From NCBI RefSeq assembly GCF_036226405.1, contig NZ_CP108464.1, positions 5,642,001 through 5,706,000 of the forward strand: a stretch of 64,000 bases of DNA, given 5' to 3'. This document shows positions 25,200 to 33,811 of this stretch, piece by piece. The stretch is from Streptomyces sp. NBC_01260. GTDB lineage: Bacteria; Actinomycetota; Actinomycetes; Streptomycetales; Streptomycetaceae. The notes under the pieces were generated by a model, which was not told the DNA's origin, ran no database searches, and was given only the letters and a program-made list of their open reading frames with translations. The position numbers and the translations under genes are program-made. Position 1 is the first letter of the stretch, and each line of letters begins with the position of its first letter.

Positions 25200-27800
25200 T
25201 CAGACCGCCGCCGCCGCGTCACACTCCTGCGCCCGCAGACCCCGGGCGAGGTCGTCCCGCGCCTCCAGCACCAGCCGCCGCAGCGCCGGCGCCGCGTCCG
25301 CGTGCGCCGCCAGCCACGCGTCCGCCGCCGCCAGCGTCGAGGCATCGCTCTGGAGGGCCGGGAACAGGCCCTTCACCACGGTCATCCCGATCTGGATCGA
25401 CCGCTCGGCCCACACCCGCTCGATCGCCTCGAAGTACCTGGCCGCGTACGGCGCCAGCAGCTCCCGCTGCGACGACTGCGCGAAGCCCAGGATGGTGGCC
25501 TCCACCAGCGCGTTGGACAGCGCGTCCGACTCCACGACAGCCGCCCACGCCTGCGCCTTGACCGCAGCCGACGGCCGCGAGGCCAGGCACCGCACCTGGT
25601 GGCGCTTCCCGGACGCGGTGTCGTCGCGGGCCAGCTCGGCATCGATCGCCGGCTCGTCGGCCGGTCCGTGCGAGGCCAGCGGCGACAGGAACGTCCACCG
25701 GAGCTCCTGGTCGACGTCGAGCCCGTCGATCCGGGCCGTTGTGTCGAGCAGCCCGGACAGCAGCTGGAAGTCCGTGTCCGACGCGGCGACCGCCGCGAAG
25801 AACCGGGCCCACGCCAGCTGGTGCTCACTGCCCGGCGCCGCGAGCCGCAGCTCGCGCAGCGCGCCCTCGGCCAGCGCCCGGCCGCCCTCCTCGCGCCATG
25901 CGGGCGCCGCGTAGTGCACCAGCGCGGTCCGGGTCCAGGCGTGCAGCATCTGCAGGACACCGATGTCCGTCTCCCGGCCGGAGAAGTCCAGGACCAGCGA
26001 GACGAAGTCGCGGGTCGGCATCAGGCCGTCCCGGGTCAGGTTCCACAGCGCGGACCAGCACAGCGCCCGCGCGAGCGGGTCCGTGATGTCACCGAGGTGC
26101 GAGCGGAGCGTGGCCAGCGACACCTCGTCGAAACGGACCTTGCAGTACGTCAGGTCGTCGTCGTTGACGAGGATCAGCTCGGGCCGTTCGGCCCCGGCCA
26201 GCTCCCCGATCACCGTGCGCGGCCCCGCCACGTCCACCTCGGCCCGTGCGTAACGCACCAGGTCGCCGCCGGAGTCGCGCCGGTACAGACCGACCGCGAC
26301 GCGGTGCGGGCGCAGCTCCGGGTAGGACCGGTCCGCCTCCTGGAGGACGGCCAGTTCGGTGATCCGGTCCGCGGCGTCGTACGTCACCAGCGGGGTCAGC
26401 GCGTTGACGCCCGCGGTCTGCAGCCAGGAGCGCGACCAGCCGGTCATGTCCCGCCCGGACGTCTCGGCCAGCACCGACAGCAGGTCGCCCAGCTGGGTGT
26501 TGCCGTACGCGTGCTTCTTGAAGTAGCGCCGGGCGCCCTCCATGAACGCGTCCCGGCCCACATAGGCCACCAGCTGCTTGAGCACCGAGGCGCCCTTGGC
26601 GTAGGTGATGCCGTCGAAGTTGAGCTTGGCGTCCTCCAGGTCACGGATGTCGGCCGTGACCGGGTGTGTGGACGGCAGCTGGTCGGCGCGGTAGGCCCAG
26701 GACTTGCGGTTGTTGGCGAAGGTGATCCAGCCGTCCTCGAACCGGGTCGACTCCACCATGGCGAAGACGCCCATGAAGTCGGCGAACGACTCCTTGAGCC
26801 ACAGGTCGTCCCACCACTGCATGGTGACGAGGTCGCCGAACCACATGTGCGCCATCTCGTGCAGGATGACGTTGGCCCGGCTCTCGTACGCCGCCTGCGT
26901 CACCTTCCCGCGGAAGATGTACTCCTCGCGGAACGTGACGCAGCCCGGGTTCTCCATCGCGCCGAGGTTGTACTCGGGCACGAACGCCTGGTCGTACTTC
27001 CCGAACGGGTACGGGTAGTCGAAGTTGTCGTGGAAGAAGTCCAGGCCCTGCTTGGTGATCAGGAAGACGTCGTCGGCGTCGAAGTGCCGGGCGAGCCCCT
27101 TGCGGCACAGCGCGCCGAGCGGGATCTCCAGCTTCGTGCCGTCGTCGAAGGTGCGGGTGTAGGAGTCGGTCACGTAGTGGTACGGGCCGGCCACGACCGC
27201 GGTGATGTACGTGGAGATCGGCTTCGTCTCGGCGAACCGCCAGACGCCGCCGTCCCGGGACTCCTCGGCGCCGTTGCTCCAGACCGTCCACGCCTCGGGC
27301 GCCGTCACCCGGAAGCGGAACGGGGCCTTCAGGTCGGGCTGCTCGAAGTTGGCGAAGACGCGCCGCGAGTCCGCCGGCTCGTACTGCGTGTAGAGGTAGA
27401 CCTCGCCGTCCTCCGGGTCGACGAAGCGGTGCATCCCCTCGCCGGTCCGGCTGTACGCGCACTGCGCGTCCACCACCAGGACGTGTTCGCCCTCCGGCAG
27501 ATCCGCCAGCGCCACCCGGGTCCCGTCGAAGACGGCCGCCGGGTCCAGCGCCGTGCCGTTCAGCGTCACCGCGTTCACGGCCGGAGCGATCAGATCGGCG
27601 AAGGTCGACGCACCGGCGCGCGCCGTGCGGAACCGGATCGTGGTCACCGAGCGGAACGTCCGCGGACCGGAGTCCGGCCCGCCGTCCCCGCCGGGCTCAC
27701 CGATGGCGGACCGGACGTCGAGCTCGACGTCGTATCCGTCGACGGTCAGCAGCTCGGCCCGCTCGCGGGCCTCGTCGCGGGACAGGTTTTCACCGGGCAC
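25200..27800 (-). CDS. pepN: Aminopeptidase N paralogue (M1 family)
   Basis: 866 residues from GTG at 27800, with AAGGAG 7 bases upstream. The start (PGENLSRDEARERAELLTV) closely parallels pepN at 15834-18410 (PGTNLTREEAQERARLLTV). It has GAMEN (LGAMENPG) and HEMAHMWFGD followed by LWLKESFAD, so the zinc ligands are intact, with Lys in place of the usual Asn before the distal Glu. It lacks a signal peptide, so it is cytosolic. The two genes lie 7 kb apart in the same orientation and are clear paralogues, but divergent enough that substrate preferences probably differ. Confidence 0.94.
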   Translation of the reverse strand: MPGENLSRDEARERAELLTVDGYDVELDVRSAIGEPGGDGGPDSGPRTFRSVTTIRFRTARAGASTFADLIAPAVNAVTLNGTALDPAAVFDGTRVALADLPEGEHVLVVDAQCAYSRTGEGMHRFVDPEDGEVYLYTQYEPADSRRVFANFEQPDLKAPFRFRVTAPEAWTVWSNGAEESRDGGVWRFAETKPISTYITAVVAGPYHYVTDSYTRTFDDGTKLEIPLGALCRKGLARHFDADDVFLITKQGLDFFHDNFDYPYPFGKYDQAFVPEYNLGAMENPGCVTFREEYIFRGKVTQAAYESRANVILHEMAHMWFGDLVTMQWWDDLWLKESFADFMGVFAMVESTRFEDGWITFANNRKSWAYRADQLPSTHPVTADIRDLEDAKLNFDGITYAKGASVLKQLVAYVGRDAFMEGARRYFKKHAYGNTQLGDLLSVLAETSGRDMTGWSRSWLQTAGVNALTPLVTYDAADRITELAVLQEADRSYPELRPHRVAVGLYRRDSGGDLVRYARAEVDVAGPRTVIGELAGAERPELILVNDDDLTYCKVRFDEVSLATLRSHLGDITDPLARALCWSALWNLTRDGLMPTRDFVSLVLDFSGRETDIGVLQMLHAWTRTALVHYAAPAWREEGGRALAEGALRELRLAAPGSEHQLAWARFFAAVAASDTDFQLLSGLLDTTARIDGLDVDQELRWTFLSPLASHGPADEPAIDAELARDDTASGKRHQVRCLASRPSAAVKAQAWAAVVESDALSNALVEATILGFAQSSQRELLAPYAARYFEAIERVWAERSIQIGMTVVKGLFPALQSDASTLAAADAWLAAHADAAPALRRLVLEARDDLARGLRAQECDAAAAV

Positions 27801-27934
27801 GAGCACACTCCTTTGTGTCACGTTCGAATAGTTTGATCCTCCCACGCCACCTCCCGGCCCGGCACTCGGGAATGGCCGGAGCGTCCTGCGGTGTTCTCGC
27901 GCACAGATGGAGATCGGTCCGCTTGAGGAGAGAC

Positions 27935-28585
27935 ATGTCTGACAACAGCACGGCCACCCGCAAGATCCCCGCCGATTTCTGGTTCGACCCGCTCTGTCCC
28001 TGGGCCTGGATGACCTCCCGCTGGATGCTGGAGGTGGAGAAGGTCCGCGACGTCGAGGTCCGCTGGCACGTGATGAGCCTGGCCGTGCTCAACGAGGACC
28101 GGCTGGACGAGCTGCCCGAGGAGTACCGCGACCTGCTGGAGAACAAGGCCTGGGGCCCGGTCCGCGTGGTGATCGCCGCCCAGCAGAAGCACGGCGACGA
28201 CATCGTCGGACCTCTCTACACGGCGCTCGGCACCCGCTTCCACAACCAGGGCGAGGGCCCGACCCGCGAGGCGATCGCGGGCGCGCTGAAGGACGTCGGC
28301 CTGCCGGCCGAGCTCGCGCAGTACGCCGACTCCGACGCGTACGACGCCGAGCTGCGCGCCTCCCACAAGGAGGGCATCGACAAGGTCGGCCAGGACGTCG
28401 GCACCCCGGTCATCGCCGTGCCGGGCGCCAACGGCGAGCAGATCGCCTTCTTCGGCCCGGTCGTCACCCCCGCGCCGAAGGGCGAGGAGGCGGCGAAGCT
28501 GTGGGACGGCACGCTGCTGGTCGCGTCGATTCCCGGCTTCTACGAGATCAAGCGGACCCGGACGGCGGGGCCCGACTTCACGTGA
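27935..28585 (+). CDS. Mycothiol-dependent nitroreductase / mycoredoxin-like protein (Rv2466c family), CPWA variant
   Basis: 216 residues; ATG at 27935 with GAGGAG 4 bases upstream. The DsbA-like thioredoxin fold is recognisable: ADFWFDPLCPWAWMTSRWML at the start, AWGPVRV, GTRFHNQGEGP, and cis-Pro segment VGTPVIAV. It is strongly like Rv2466c of Mycobacterium tuberculosis (from memory). In that protein the active site is CPWC; here Ala24 replaces the second cysteine, leaving only Cys21. A monothiol mechanism with mycothiol is therefore implied. The role is likely oxidative-stress protection or nitro-compound activation in the cytosol. A hairpin follows the gene. Confidence 0.85.
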   Translation: MSDNSTATRKIPADFWFDPLCPWAWMTSRWMLEVEKVRDVEVRWHVMSLAVLNEDRLDELPEEYRDLLENKAWGPVRVVIAAQQKHGDDIVGPLYTALGTRFHNQGEGPTREAIAGALKDVGLPAELAQYADSDAYDAELRASHKEGIDKVGQDVGTPVIAVPGANGEQIAFFGPVVTPAPKGEEAAKLWDGTLLVASIPGFYEIKRTRTAGPDFT

Positions 28586-28591
28586 CCACCA

Positions 28592-28626
28592 GGGTGCGGG
28601 CACCGTGCGTCACGGAGCCCGCACCC
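28592..28626 (+). terminator. Hairpin between the mycoredoxin-like and GNAT genes
   Basis: Arms GGGTGCGGGC and GCCCGCACCC (10 bp), with an inner CCGTG/CACGG stem, starting 6 bp after the stop codon. Confidence 0.65.
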
Positions 28627-28654
28627 GGCGCAGCCCCAGTGAACGGAGAACCGC

Positions 28655-29113
28655 ATGAGGGTACGGCCCGGACGCCCGTCCGAAGCCGCGGAACTGACCG
28701 GGCTCGCCCTGCGCTCGAAGGGTCACTGGGGCTACGACGAGGCGTTCCTTGCCGCCTGCCGTGACGAACTCACCATGGCCCCCGCCGACATCGACCGCCG
28801 CCGGACCGCGGTCGCCGAGGAGGACGGCCGGGTCCTCGGCTTCACCACGCTGGAGGGAGCGCCGCCCGCCGGCGTGCTCGGCATGATGTTCGCCGAGCCG
28901 GACGCGCTGGGGCGCGGGGTGGGCCGGCTGCTCTTCGGGCACGTCGTCGCCGAGGCCCGCAGGCTCGGCTTCGCGCGCTTCACGATCGACGCCGATCCGA
29001 ACGCCGAGGGGTTCTATCGCGCCATGGGAGCCGTCCGTATCGGGGCGACGCCGTCCGGATCGGTCCCGGGCCGCGAGCTGCCGCTGCTGGAGTTCACACT
29101 CACGCCACGCTGA
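28655..29113 (+). CDS. GNAT-family N-acetyltransferase
   Basis: 152 residues; ATG at 28655 with GGAG upstream. The acetyl-CoA loop is visible as ALGRGVGRLLFGHVVAEAR (motif A, Q/R-x-x-G-x-G/A), then FTIDADPNAEGFYRAMGAVR, the usual beta-5/alpha-4 region with the catalytic-area Tyr. Small GNATs acetylate amines, peptides or antibiotics; no substrate can be assigned from sequence. It lies between a redox protein and a PLP decarboxylase, all rightward, with a hairpin in front. Confidence 0.85.
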   Translation: MRVRPGRPSEAAELTGLALRSKGHWGYDEAFLAACRDELTMAPADIDRRRTAVAEEDGRVLGFTTLEGAPPAGVLGMMFAEPDALGRGVGRLLFGHVVAEARRLGFARFTIDADPNAEGFYRAMGAVRIGATPSGSVPGRELPLLEFTLTPR

Positions 29114-29154
29114 ACCCTTGCCGCGGGCTCGCACTCTCGTTCATGATCGGCGGC

Positions 29155-29385
29155 ATGTCAGCCGACGTCCCCGCGGACATGACACCGGACCCGGAGCCGG
29201 ACCCCCGCCTGCCGCGCCAGGTCCGGATCGGACACGGGCTCGGCTCGCCGCGCACCGGCACGTTCGCCGTCCTGCCGGGGCCGGCCCCGCGCCACCACCT
29301 CGCCGGCGTCCCGGCCGCCGCGAGCCCGTGGCCGCCGCACCGGTCCCGAGCCCCGCTCCAGGAAGAGCCCGCCCATGCCGACTGA
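29155..29385 (+). CDS. Small hypothetical protein overlapping the PLP decarboxylase gene
   Basis: 76 codons from ATG at 29155 (another ATG at 29143). Third positions are almost all G or C, as in real genes nearby, and the reading frame overlaps the decarboxylase start by 11 bp, which suggests coupled translation. The protein is Pro/Arg-rich (DPEPDPRLPRQVRIGHGLG) with no recognisable domain. The ribosome site is weak. It may instead be the remnant of a longer gene. Confidence 0.4.
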   Translation: MSADVPADMTPDPEPDPRLPRQVRIGHGLGSPRTGTFAVLPGPAPRHHLAGVPAAASPWPPHRSRAPLQEEPAHAD

Positions 29386-30838
29386 CCCCGTACCCGCCGT
29401 TCCCGCCGCCGACGTACTCGCCGAACTCGGCGCCCTGCGCGGCGCCGACGCCCCCACCCGGGGCGGCCGGACCTTCGCCTACGTCTACGACGCGGGCCTG
29501 GAGGGCCTCGACGAGCTGGCGGCCGCCGCGTACTCGGCGTACGCGACCGTCAACGGCCTGGATCCCACGGTCTTCCCGAGCGTCGCCCGGCTGGAGAACG
29601 ACGTGGTGGGCGCGGCGGCCGCGCTGCTGGGCGGGTCCGGCGCACAGGGCACGTTCACCAGCGGCGGTACGGAGTCGATCCTGCTGGCGGTGAAGACCGC
29701 CCGCGACCACGCGATGGCCGAACGCGGGGTGACCGGGCCCCAGCTGGTCCTGCCGTCCACCGCACACGCGGCCTTCCACAAGGCGGCCGCCTACCTGGGC
29801 CTGGAACCGGTCGTGGTGCCCGTCGACCGGTCGACGTACCGGGCCGACGCCACCGCCATGGCCGCCGCGATCACCCCGGACACCGCCCTGGTGGTCGCCT
29901 CGGCGCCCTCGTACGCGCACGGGGTGATCGACCCAGTCCCCGAGATCGCCGCGGCCGCCGCCGAACGGGGCGTCCTGTGCCATGTGGACGCCTGCATCGG
30001 CGGCTGGCTGCTGCCCCATCTGCGGCGCGCGGGACAGGAGATACCGCCGTTCGACCTCTCCGTCCCCGGCGTCACCTCGCTCTCCGTGGACCTGCACAAG
30101 TACGGCTACGCGGACAAGGGCGCCTCCGTGGTGCTCTACCGGGACGCCGGGCTCCGCCGCCACCAGTACTTCGCCCACGCGGGCTGGCCCGGCTACCCGG
30201 TCGTCAACCCGACCGTCCAGGGCACCAAGCCGGCAGGGCTGCTGGCGCAGGCGTGGGCGGTACTGCGGTACGTCGGCGAGGACGGCTACACCGCACTGGC
30301 CGCCCGGGTGGCCGAGGCCTCCGGCCGGCTGCTCGCGGGGCTGCGCGCGACGGCGGGCGTACGGGTGCTCGGCGATCCCTCGGCCGGACTCGTCGCCTTC
30401 ACCGTCGTGGACGGCCCGGACGGCGAGCCCGGACTGAGCCTGCTGCTGCACCTCGCGGACGAGATGCGCGAGCGCGGCTGGTACCTCCAGCCGCAGCTCT
30501 CCTTCGACGGGCTGCCGCCCAACCTCCACCTCACCCTCACCCCGGCCACGGTCGGCCAGGTGGACGCCCTGCTCACCGACCTCGATACGGCGCTGCACGC
30601 GGCCCGCGCCCTGCCCCCGGTCGCGGTGGACCCCGCCCTCGCCGAGCTGGCCGCGGGGCTCGACCCGTCGAAGCTCGGCCCGGACGAGATCGAGGCGGTC
30701 CTGGCCTTCGCGGGCCTCACCGGCGACGGCGGCCTGCCGGCCCGGATGGCCCCGGTCCTGATCCTGCTGGACGCCCTGCCCGGCCCGCTGAAGGAACGGC
30801 TGCTCGCGGAGTTCGTGGGGTCGGTCTTCCGGATCTGA
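29375..30838 (+). CDS. PLP-dependent decarboxylase / sphingosine-phosphate-lyase-like enzyme (fold type I)
   Basis: 487 residues. The PLP site is readable: TSGGTESILLAVK (phosphate-binding), HVDACIGGWLLP (Asp to pyridine nitrogen) and SVDLHKYGYADKG with the Schiff-base lysine. This pattern fits group II decarboxylases and, within them, the sphingosine-1-phosphate-lyase/GadB-like branch. Substrate is unknown; an amino acid or phospho-amine are options. About 70 residues beyond the catalytic domain (LDPSKLGPDEIEAVLAFAG) are a helical extension. ATG at 29375 lies 9 bases after AGGAAG. Confidence 0.85.
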   Translation: MPTDPVPAVPAADVLAELGALRGADAPTRGGRTFAYVYDAGLEGLDELAAAAYSAYATVNGLDPTVFPSVARLENDVVGAAAALLGGSGAQGTFTSGGTESILLAVKTARDHAMAERGVTGPQLVLPSTAHAAFHKAAAYLGLEPVVVPVDRSTYRADATAMAAAITPDTALVVASAPSYAHGVIDPVPEIAAAAAERGVLCHVDACIGGWLLPHLRRAGQEIPPFDLSVPGVTSLSVDLHKYGYADKGASVVLYRDAGLRRHQYFAHAGWPGYPVVNPTVQGTKPAGLLAQAWAVLRYVGEDGYTALAARVAEASGRLLAGLRATAGVRVLGDPSAGLVAFTVVDGPDGEPGLSLLLHLADEMRERGWYLQPQLSFDGLPPNLHLTLTPATVGQVDALLTDLDTALHAARALPPVAVDPALAELAAGLDPSKLGPDEIEAVLAFAGLTGDGGLPARMAPVLILLDALPGPLKERLLAEFVGSVFRI

Positions 30839-30844
30839 CGGCCG

Positions 30845-31012
30845 GTTCGGCGACCGGGCCGAGCCGGTCGGCCGGAAGCTCCGGCACGGTCTCCTCCCGC
30901 ACTTCGCGCACCGCCGCCGGCACATCGCCCTCACCGGCCCCGACCCCGCCGCCGACCGTGAACCACCAGCGTGCCCCCACAGCAACAGCAGCCCTTCCGG
31001 CCCTGCTCTCCC
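30845..31012 (-). pseudogene. Nudix hydrolase relic (frameshifted fragment)
   Basis: Between the convergent decarboxylase and aldo/keto reductase genes, the minus strand encodes a Nudix box GGGVGAGEGDVPAAVREVRE followed by ET, preceded by WWFTV. The expected upstream strand (GPEGLLLLWGH) is present but in another frame, about 10 bases away, so the fragment carries a frameshift. It also lacks its N-terminus and everything after about PADRLGPVAEP. Val replaces the usual Gly after EET. I read it as the decayed core of a Nudix hydrolase. Confidence 0.65.
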
Positions 31013-31019
31013 GTACGGC

Positions 31020-31985
31020 TCAGGAGTAGAAGTTCCGCTGCCACCGGTGCTTGGCCAGCACGCCGAGCTGGTCCGCGGTGAGCGGACGCCCGTCGCTGAG
31101 CGCGGTGTTGCGCTCCACGTTGCGCACACTGCGCATACCGGGGATGACGGTGGAGACCGCGGGCGAACTCAGCACGAACCGCAGCGCGTACTCCGCGACC
31201 GCGTCCTGCTCGATGCCCAGGTCCGCGACGATCGCCGCCACCCGCCGTTCGACCTGGGCCGGTCGGTCGTCGCGGAAGTAACGGTTGCGCCAGTCGCCCT
31301 CGGGGAACGTCGTGCCGGCGGTGATCCGGCCGGTCAGCCCGCCCTCGTCCAGGGCCACCCGGACGATGACCCCGACACCGTGCTCCTCGCAGGCCGGCAG
31401 CAGTTCGTCGGCCGGTGCCTGGTCGAACACGTTGTAGATGACCTGGACGCTGTCCACCGCACCGCTGCGGACCAGCGCGAGCGCGCTCTCGGGCCGGTGG
31501 TCGTTGACGGAGACCCCGAACAGGCGGATCTTCCCCTCCCGCTTCAGCTCGGCGACCGTTTCCAGCCAGTCCCCGCGCCCCACCCACTCGTCGTGCCAGA
31601 CGTGGAACTGGAGCACGTCGAAGTGGTCCAGGCCGGATGCGCGCAGACTGGTCTCCAGGCTCGTACGGATGTACTCGCCCGGGAACGCCTGCGCCGGGTC
31701 CGTGCCGTCCGCCGGGGGCCACACCCCGTTCTTCGGCGGCACCTTGGTCGCGACCAGTACGTCGTCCCCGGCCCGCTCCCGCACGACCTGTCCGACGATG
31801 CGCTCGCTCTCGCCGTAGCCGCGCGCCGTGTCGATGAAGTTCACGCCGAGGTCGACGGCCCGGTGGAGGGCGCGTACGGATTCGTCCTCCGTCGCGCCCA
31901 CCCAGCTGGACTCGCCGATGCCCCACGCGCCGTAGCCGATCTCGGACACCGGCAGTCCGCTGCGTCCCAGCTCGCGGTAGCGCAC
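31020..31985 (-). CDS. Aldo/keto reductase
   Basis: 321 residues from GTG at 31985, chosen because GTGGAGG lies 6 bases upstream and the protein then begins with the typical [20 protein letters not shown] at 31991 or 32003 is less well placed. The catalytic tetrad is visible: Asp in [10 protein letters not shown], Tyr in the same motif, Lys in VATKVPP and His in [16 protein letters not shown]-binding residues occur near the end ([16 protein letters not shown]). The enzyme probably reduces aldehydes or ketones; the substrate is unknown. MOSC gene lies upstream in the same direction. Confidence 0.92.
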   Translation of the reverse strand: MRYRELGRSGLPVSEIGYGAWGIGESSWVGATEDESVRALHRAVDLGVNFIDTARGYGESERIVGQVVRERAGDDVLVATKVPPKNGVWPPADGTDPAQAFPGEYIRTSLETSLRASGLDHFDVLQFHVWHDEWVGRGDWLETVAELKREGKIRLFGVSVNDHRPESALALVRSGAVDSVQVIYNVFDQAPADELLPACEEHGVGVIVRVALDEGGLTGRITAGTTFPEGDWRNRYFRDDRPAQVERRVAAIVADLGIEQDAVAEYALRFVLSSPAVSTVIPGMRSVRNVERNTALSDGRPLTADQLGVLAKHRWQRNFYS

Positions 31986-32141
31986 AATCATCCTCCACGT
32001 CATGGTTCCCGTGCCGGCCGGAGCCAGGGCTCCGTACCGGCAAATGACCTTGACGATAGGTGACTTGTGCGTTGAGGTCAGGCGATTTTCGGTGCGTCGG
32101 CCCACGGTACGGGCGCGGCGCGCGGCCCGGGGCCGGTGCGC

Positions 32142-32981
32142 CTACGGGCTGACCAGGCTGTGGACCGTGACCGGGTCGCCGACGCTCACCACGCCCTCGC
32201 AGACCACCGCGTTCTTCACGCCGAAGCTGACCCGGTTGCCGTACTCCGCCTCGCGCCGGTACGTCGCCAGGGTCCGGACCGGTTCCGGGCCCCTGCGGCG
32301 GCCGGTGCTCTGGTCGACGAGCGGGACGCTGCACCGCATCGCCCTTACCGAGTGGGCGAGTTCGACGGAGCCCAGGGTCATCCGGTGCACCCGGTCCTCG
32401 AAGTGCGGTTCGTCCTTGCCGGTCAGGACGATGTTGGGCCGGAAGCGGTCCATCGGGACGGCGTCGGCGTCGCCCCGTGCGGCGATCCGGGCGTTCAGGT
32501 CGTCCAGGGAGGCCGTCGAGGTGACCAGCACCGCGTGCGCGTCGGCGAAGTTGACCTTGCCGGGGGTGTCGCCCCAGCCGTCCCGGTCGAAGCCGGGGGC
32601 CGCACGCACCAGGCGGGACTTGGCTCCCAGCACGTCGGAGAACCATTCCGCGGCCGTGTCCCCCTGGTCGACGGCCGGGCCGAGGGGGCGGTCGAACATG
32701 CTGACGTCGCGGCGCGGGCCGTCCCGGTCGACGTCCAGACGCAGGGGTTCGACGCCCTCGGCGCAGAGCGTCAGCACCGCACCGGACCGCAGGATCCCGA
32801 CCCTGATCGCGGCCATCGCGGGGTGCGTGCGCTGGCTGCGGAAGGCGCCGTCCGCGGCGTCCACCACCATGAAGGTCCGGTCGTGCTCAAGGCCGGTACC
32901 GATGACCTGCGCGGAGCCGGCAGCGGTCCCCGCGCAGCCCTTGACCGGGTAGTACACCAGCTCTCGCACGGTGATCGTCAT
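32142..32981 (-). CDS. MOSC domain protein (mARC/YcbX type)
   Basis: 279 residues; ATG at 32981 follows GAGAGG. An N-terminal beta-barrel (ELVYYPVKGCAG, then LEHDRTFMVVD) precedes the MOSC domain with the conserved segments RFRPNIV and RCSVPLVDQSTG; the Cys in MRC matches the molybdenum-binding cysteine of mARC proteins. Such enzymes reduce N-hydroxylated compounds or transfer sulfur. No C-terminal ferredoxin domain is present, so a separate electron donor is needed. It is divergent from the O-methyltransferase gene across a 21-bp palindrome. Confidence 0.88.
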   Translation of the reverse strand: MTITVRELVYYPVKGCAGTAAGSAQVIGTGLEHDRTFMVVDAADGAFRSQRTHPAMAAIRVGILRSGAVLTLCAEGVEPLRLDVDRDGPRRDVSMFDRPLGPAVDQGDTAAEWFSDVLGAKSRLVRAAPGFDRDGWGDTPGKVNFADAHAVLVTSTASLDDLNARIAARGDADAVPMDRFRPNIVLTGKDEPHFEDRVHRMTLGSVELAHSVRAMRCSVPLVDQSTGRRRGPEPVRTLATYRREAEYGNRVSFGVKNAVVCEGVVSVGDPVTVHSLVSP

Positions 32982-33038
32982 GATGTCCTCTCCGGAAAAC
33001 ACGCTGGGGCCCCATCATCCCATTCACCTCGCATGAGG

Positions 33039-33059
33039 TAAGTTCCCTTTAGGAACTTA
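33039..33059. promoter_or_regulatory. Perfect 21-bp palindrome in the divergent MOSC / O-methyltransferase promoter
   Basis: TAAGTTCC-N5-GGAACTTA, 25 bp before the O-methyltransferase start and 58 bp before the MOSC start. It is AT-rich for this genome and of a size typical for a dimeric regulator such as MarR or HxlR type. No such regulator gene is adjacent. Confidence 0.55.
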
Positions 33060-33083
33060 GTTGGGTCGAGAGGGGAACATGCC

Positions 33084-33752
33084 ATGACGCAGCCGCGGTG
33101 GGCCGAGGTCGACGACTACTTCAACGCTCTGCTGGTGGGCTCGGACGAGGCACTGGAAGCGGCGGTGGAGGCCAGCGACAGGGCCGGGCTGCCGGCGATC
33201 CAGGTCGCCGCCAACCAGGGGAAGCTGCTGAACCTGCTGGCCCGGCTCCAGGGGGCGCGCACCGTTCTGGAGATCGGCACCCTGGGCGGATACAGCACCA
33301 TCTGGCTGGCCCGCGCGCTGCCCGAGGGCGGCAGGGTCGTCACACTCGAAGCCGATCCGGAGTGCGCCGAGGTGGCGCGCCGGAACATCGAGCGCGCCGG
33401 CCTGGCGGATGTCGTGGAGATCCGGGTCGGCCTGGCCCTCGACACGCTGCCGGAGCTCGCGGAGCAGGGGTACGGGCCGTTCGACGTCGTGTTCATCGAT
33501 GCCGACAAGCCGAGCAACCCCGACTACCTGGCCTGGTCGCTGAAGCTGACCCGGCCCGGGAGCCTGATCGTCGCCGACAACGTCGTGCGCGACGGAGAGG
33601 TGGTCGACGCCGGGAGCAAGGACCCGAAGGTGCAGGGGGTGCGCCGGTTCACCGAACTCGTCGCGGCCGAGCCGACCTTGACCGCGACCGCACTGCAGAC
33701 CGTAGGCAGCAAGGGGTACGACGGGCTGCTGATGGCCCTCGTCACCGGCTAG
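33084..33752 (+). CDS. SAM-dependent O-methyltransferase (family 3)
   Basis: 222 residues; ATG at 33084 after GAGAGGGG. The SAM motif LEIGTLGGYSTIWLARAL is textbook for the CCoAOMT/catechol-type family, followed by FIDADKPSNPDYLAW (metal-binding Asp) and VADNVVRDG. Such enzymes methylate hydroxyls of small aromatic compounds using a divalent metal. The last 110 bp of this gene have a decayed second copy at 34835-34944. Regulation through the palindrome at 33039-33059 is likely. A lipoprotein gene follows 59 bp later. Confidence 0.92.
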   Translation: MTQPRWAEVDDYFNALLVGSDEALEAAVEASDRAGLPAIQVAANQGKLLNLLARLQGARTVLEIGTLGGYSTIWLARALPEGGRVVTLEADPECAEVARRNIERAGLADVVEIRVGLALDTLPELAEQGYGPFDVVFIDADKPSNPDYLAWSLKLTRPGSLIVADNVVRDGEVVDAGSKDPKVQGVRRFTELVAAEPTLTATALQTVGSKGYDGLLMALVTG

Positions 33753-33811
33753 GCCCCGGAGCCGGGTTGATACGATCACGCCTTCCCGGCCATCACCTCG
33801 TGGAGAGACCA

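Noticed and set aside
24738..27836. 1032-codon open frame opposite the second aminopeptidase
   Set aside because: Product is biased toward Arg, Val and Gly with no domain; the real gene is on the minus strand with intact zinc motifs.
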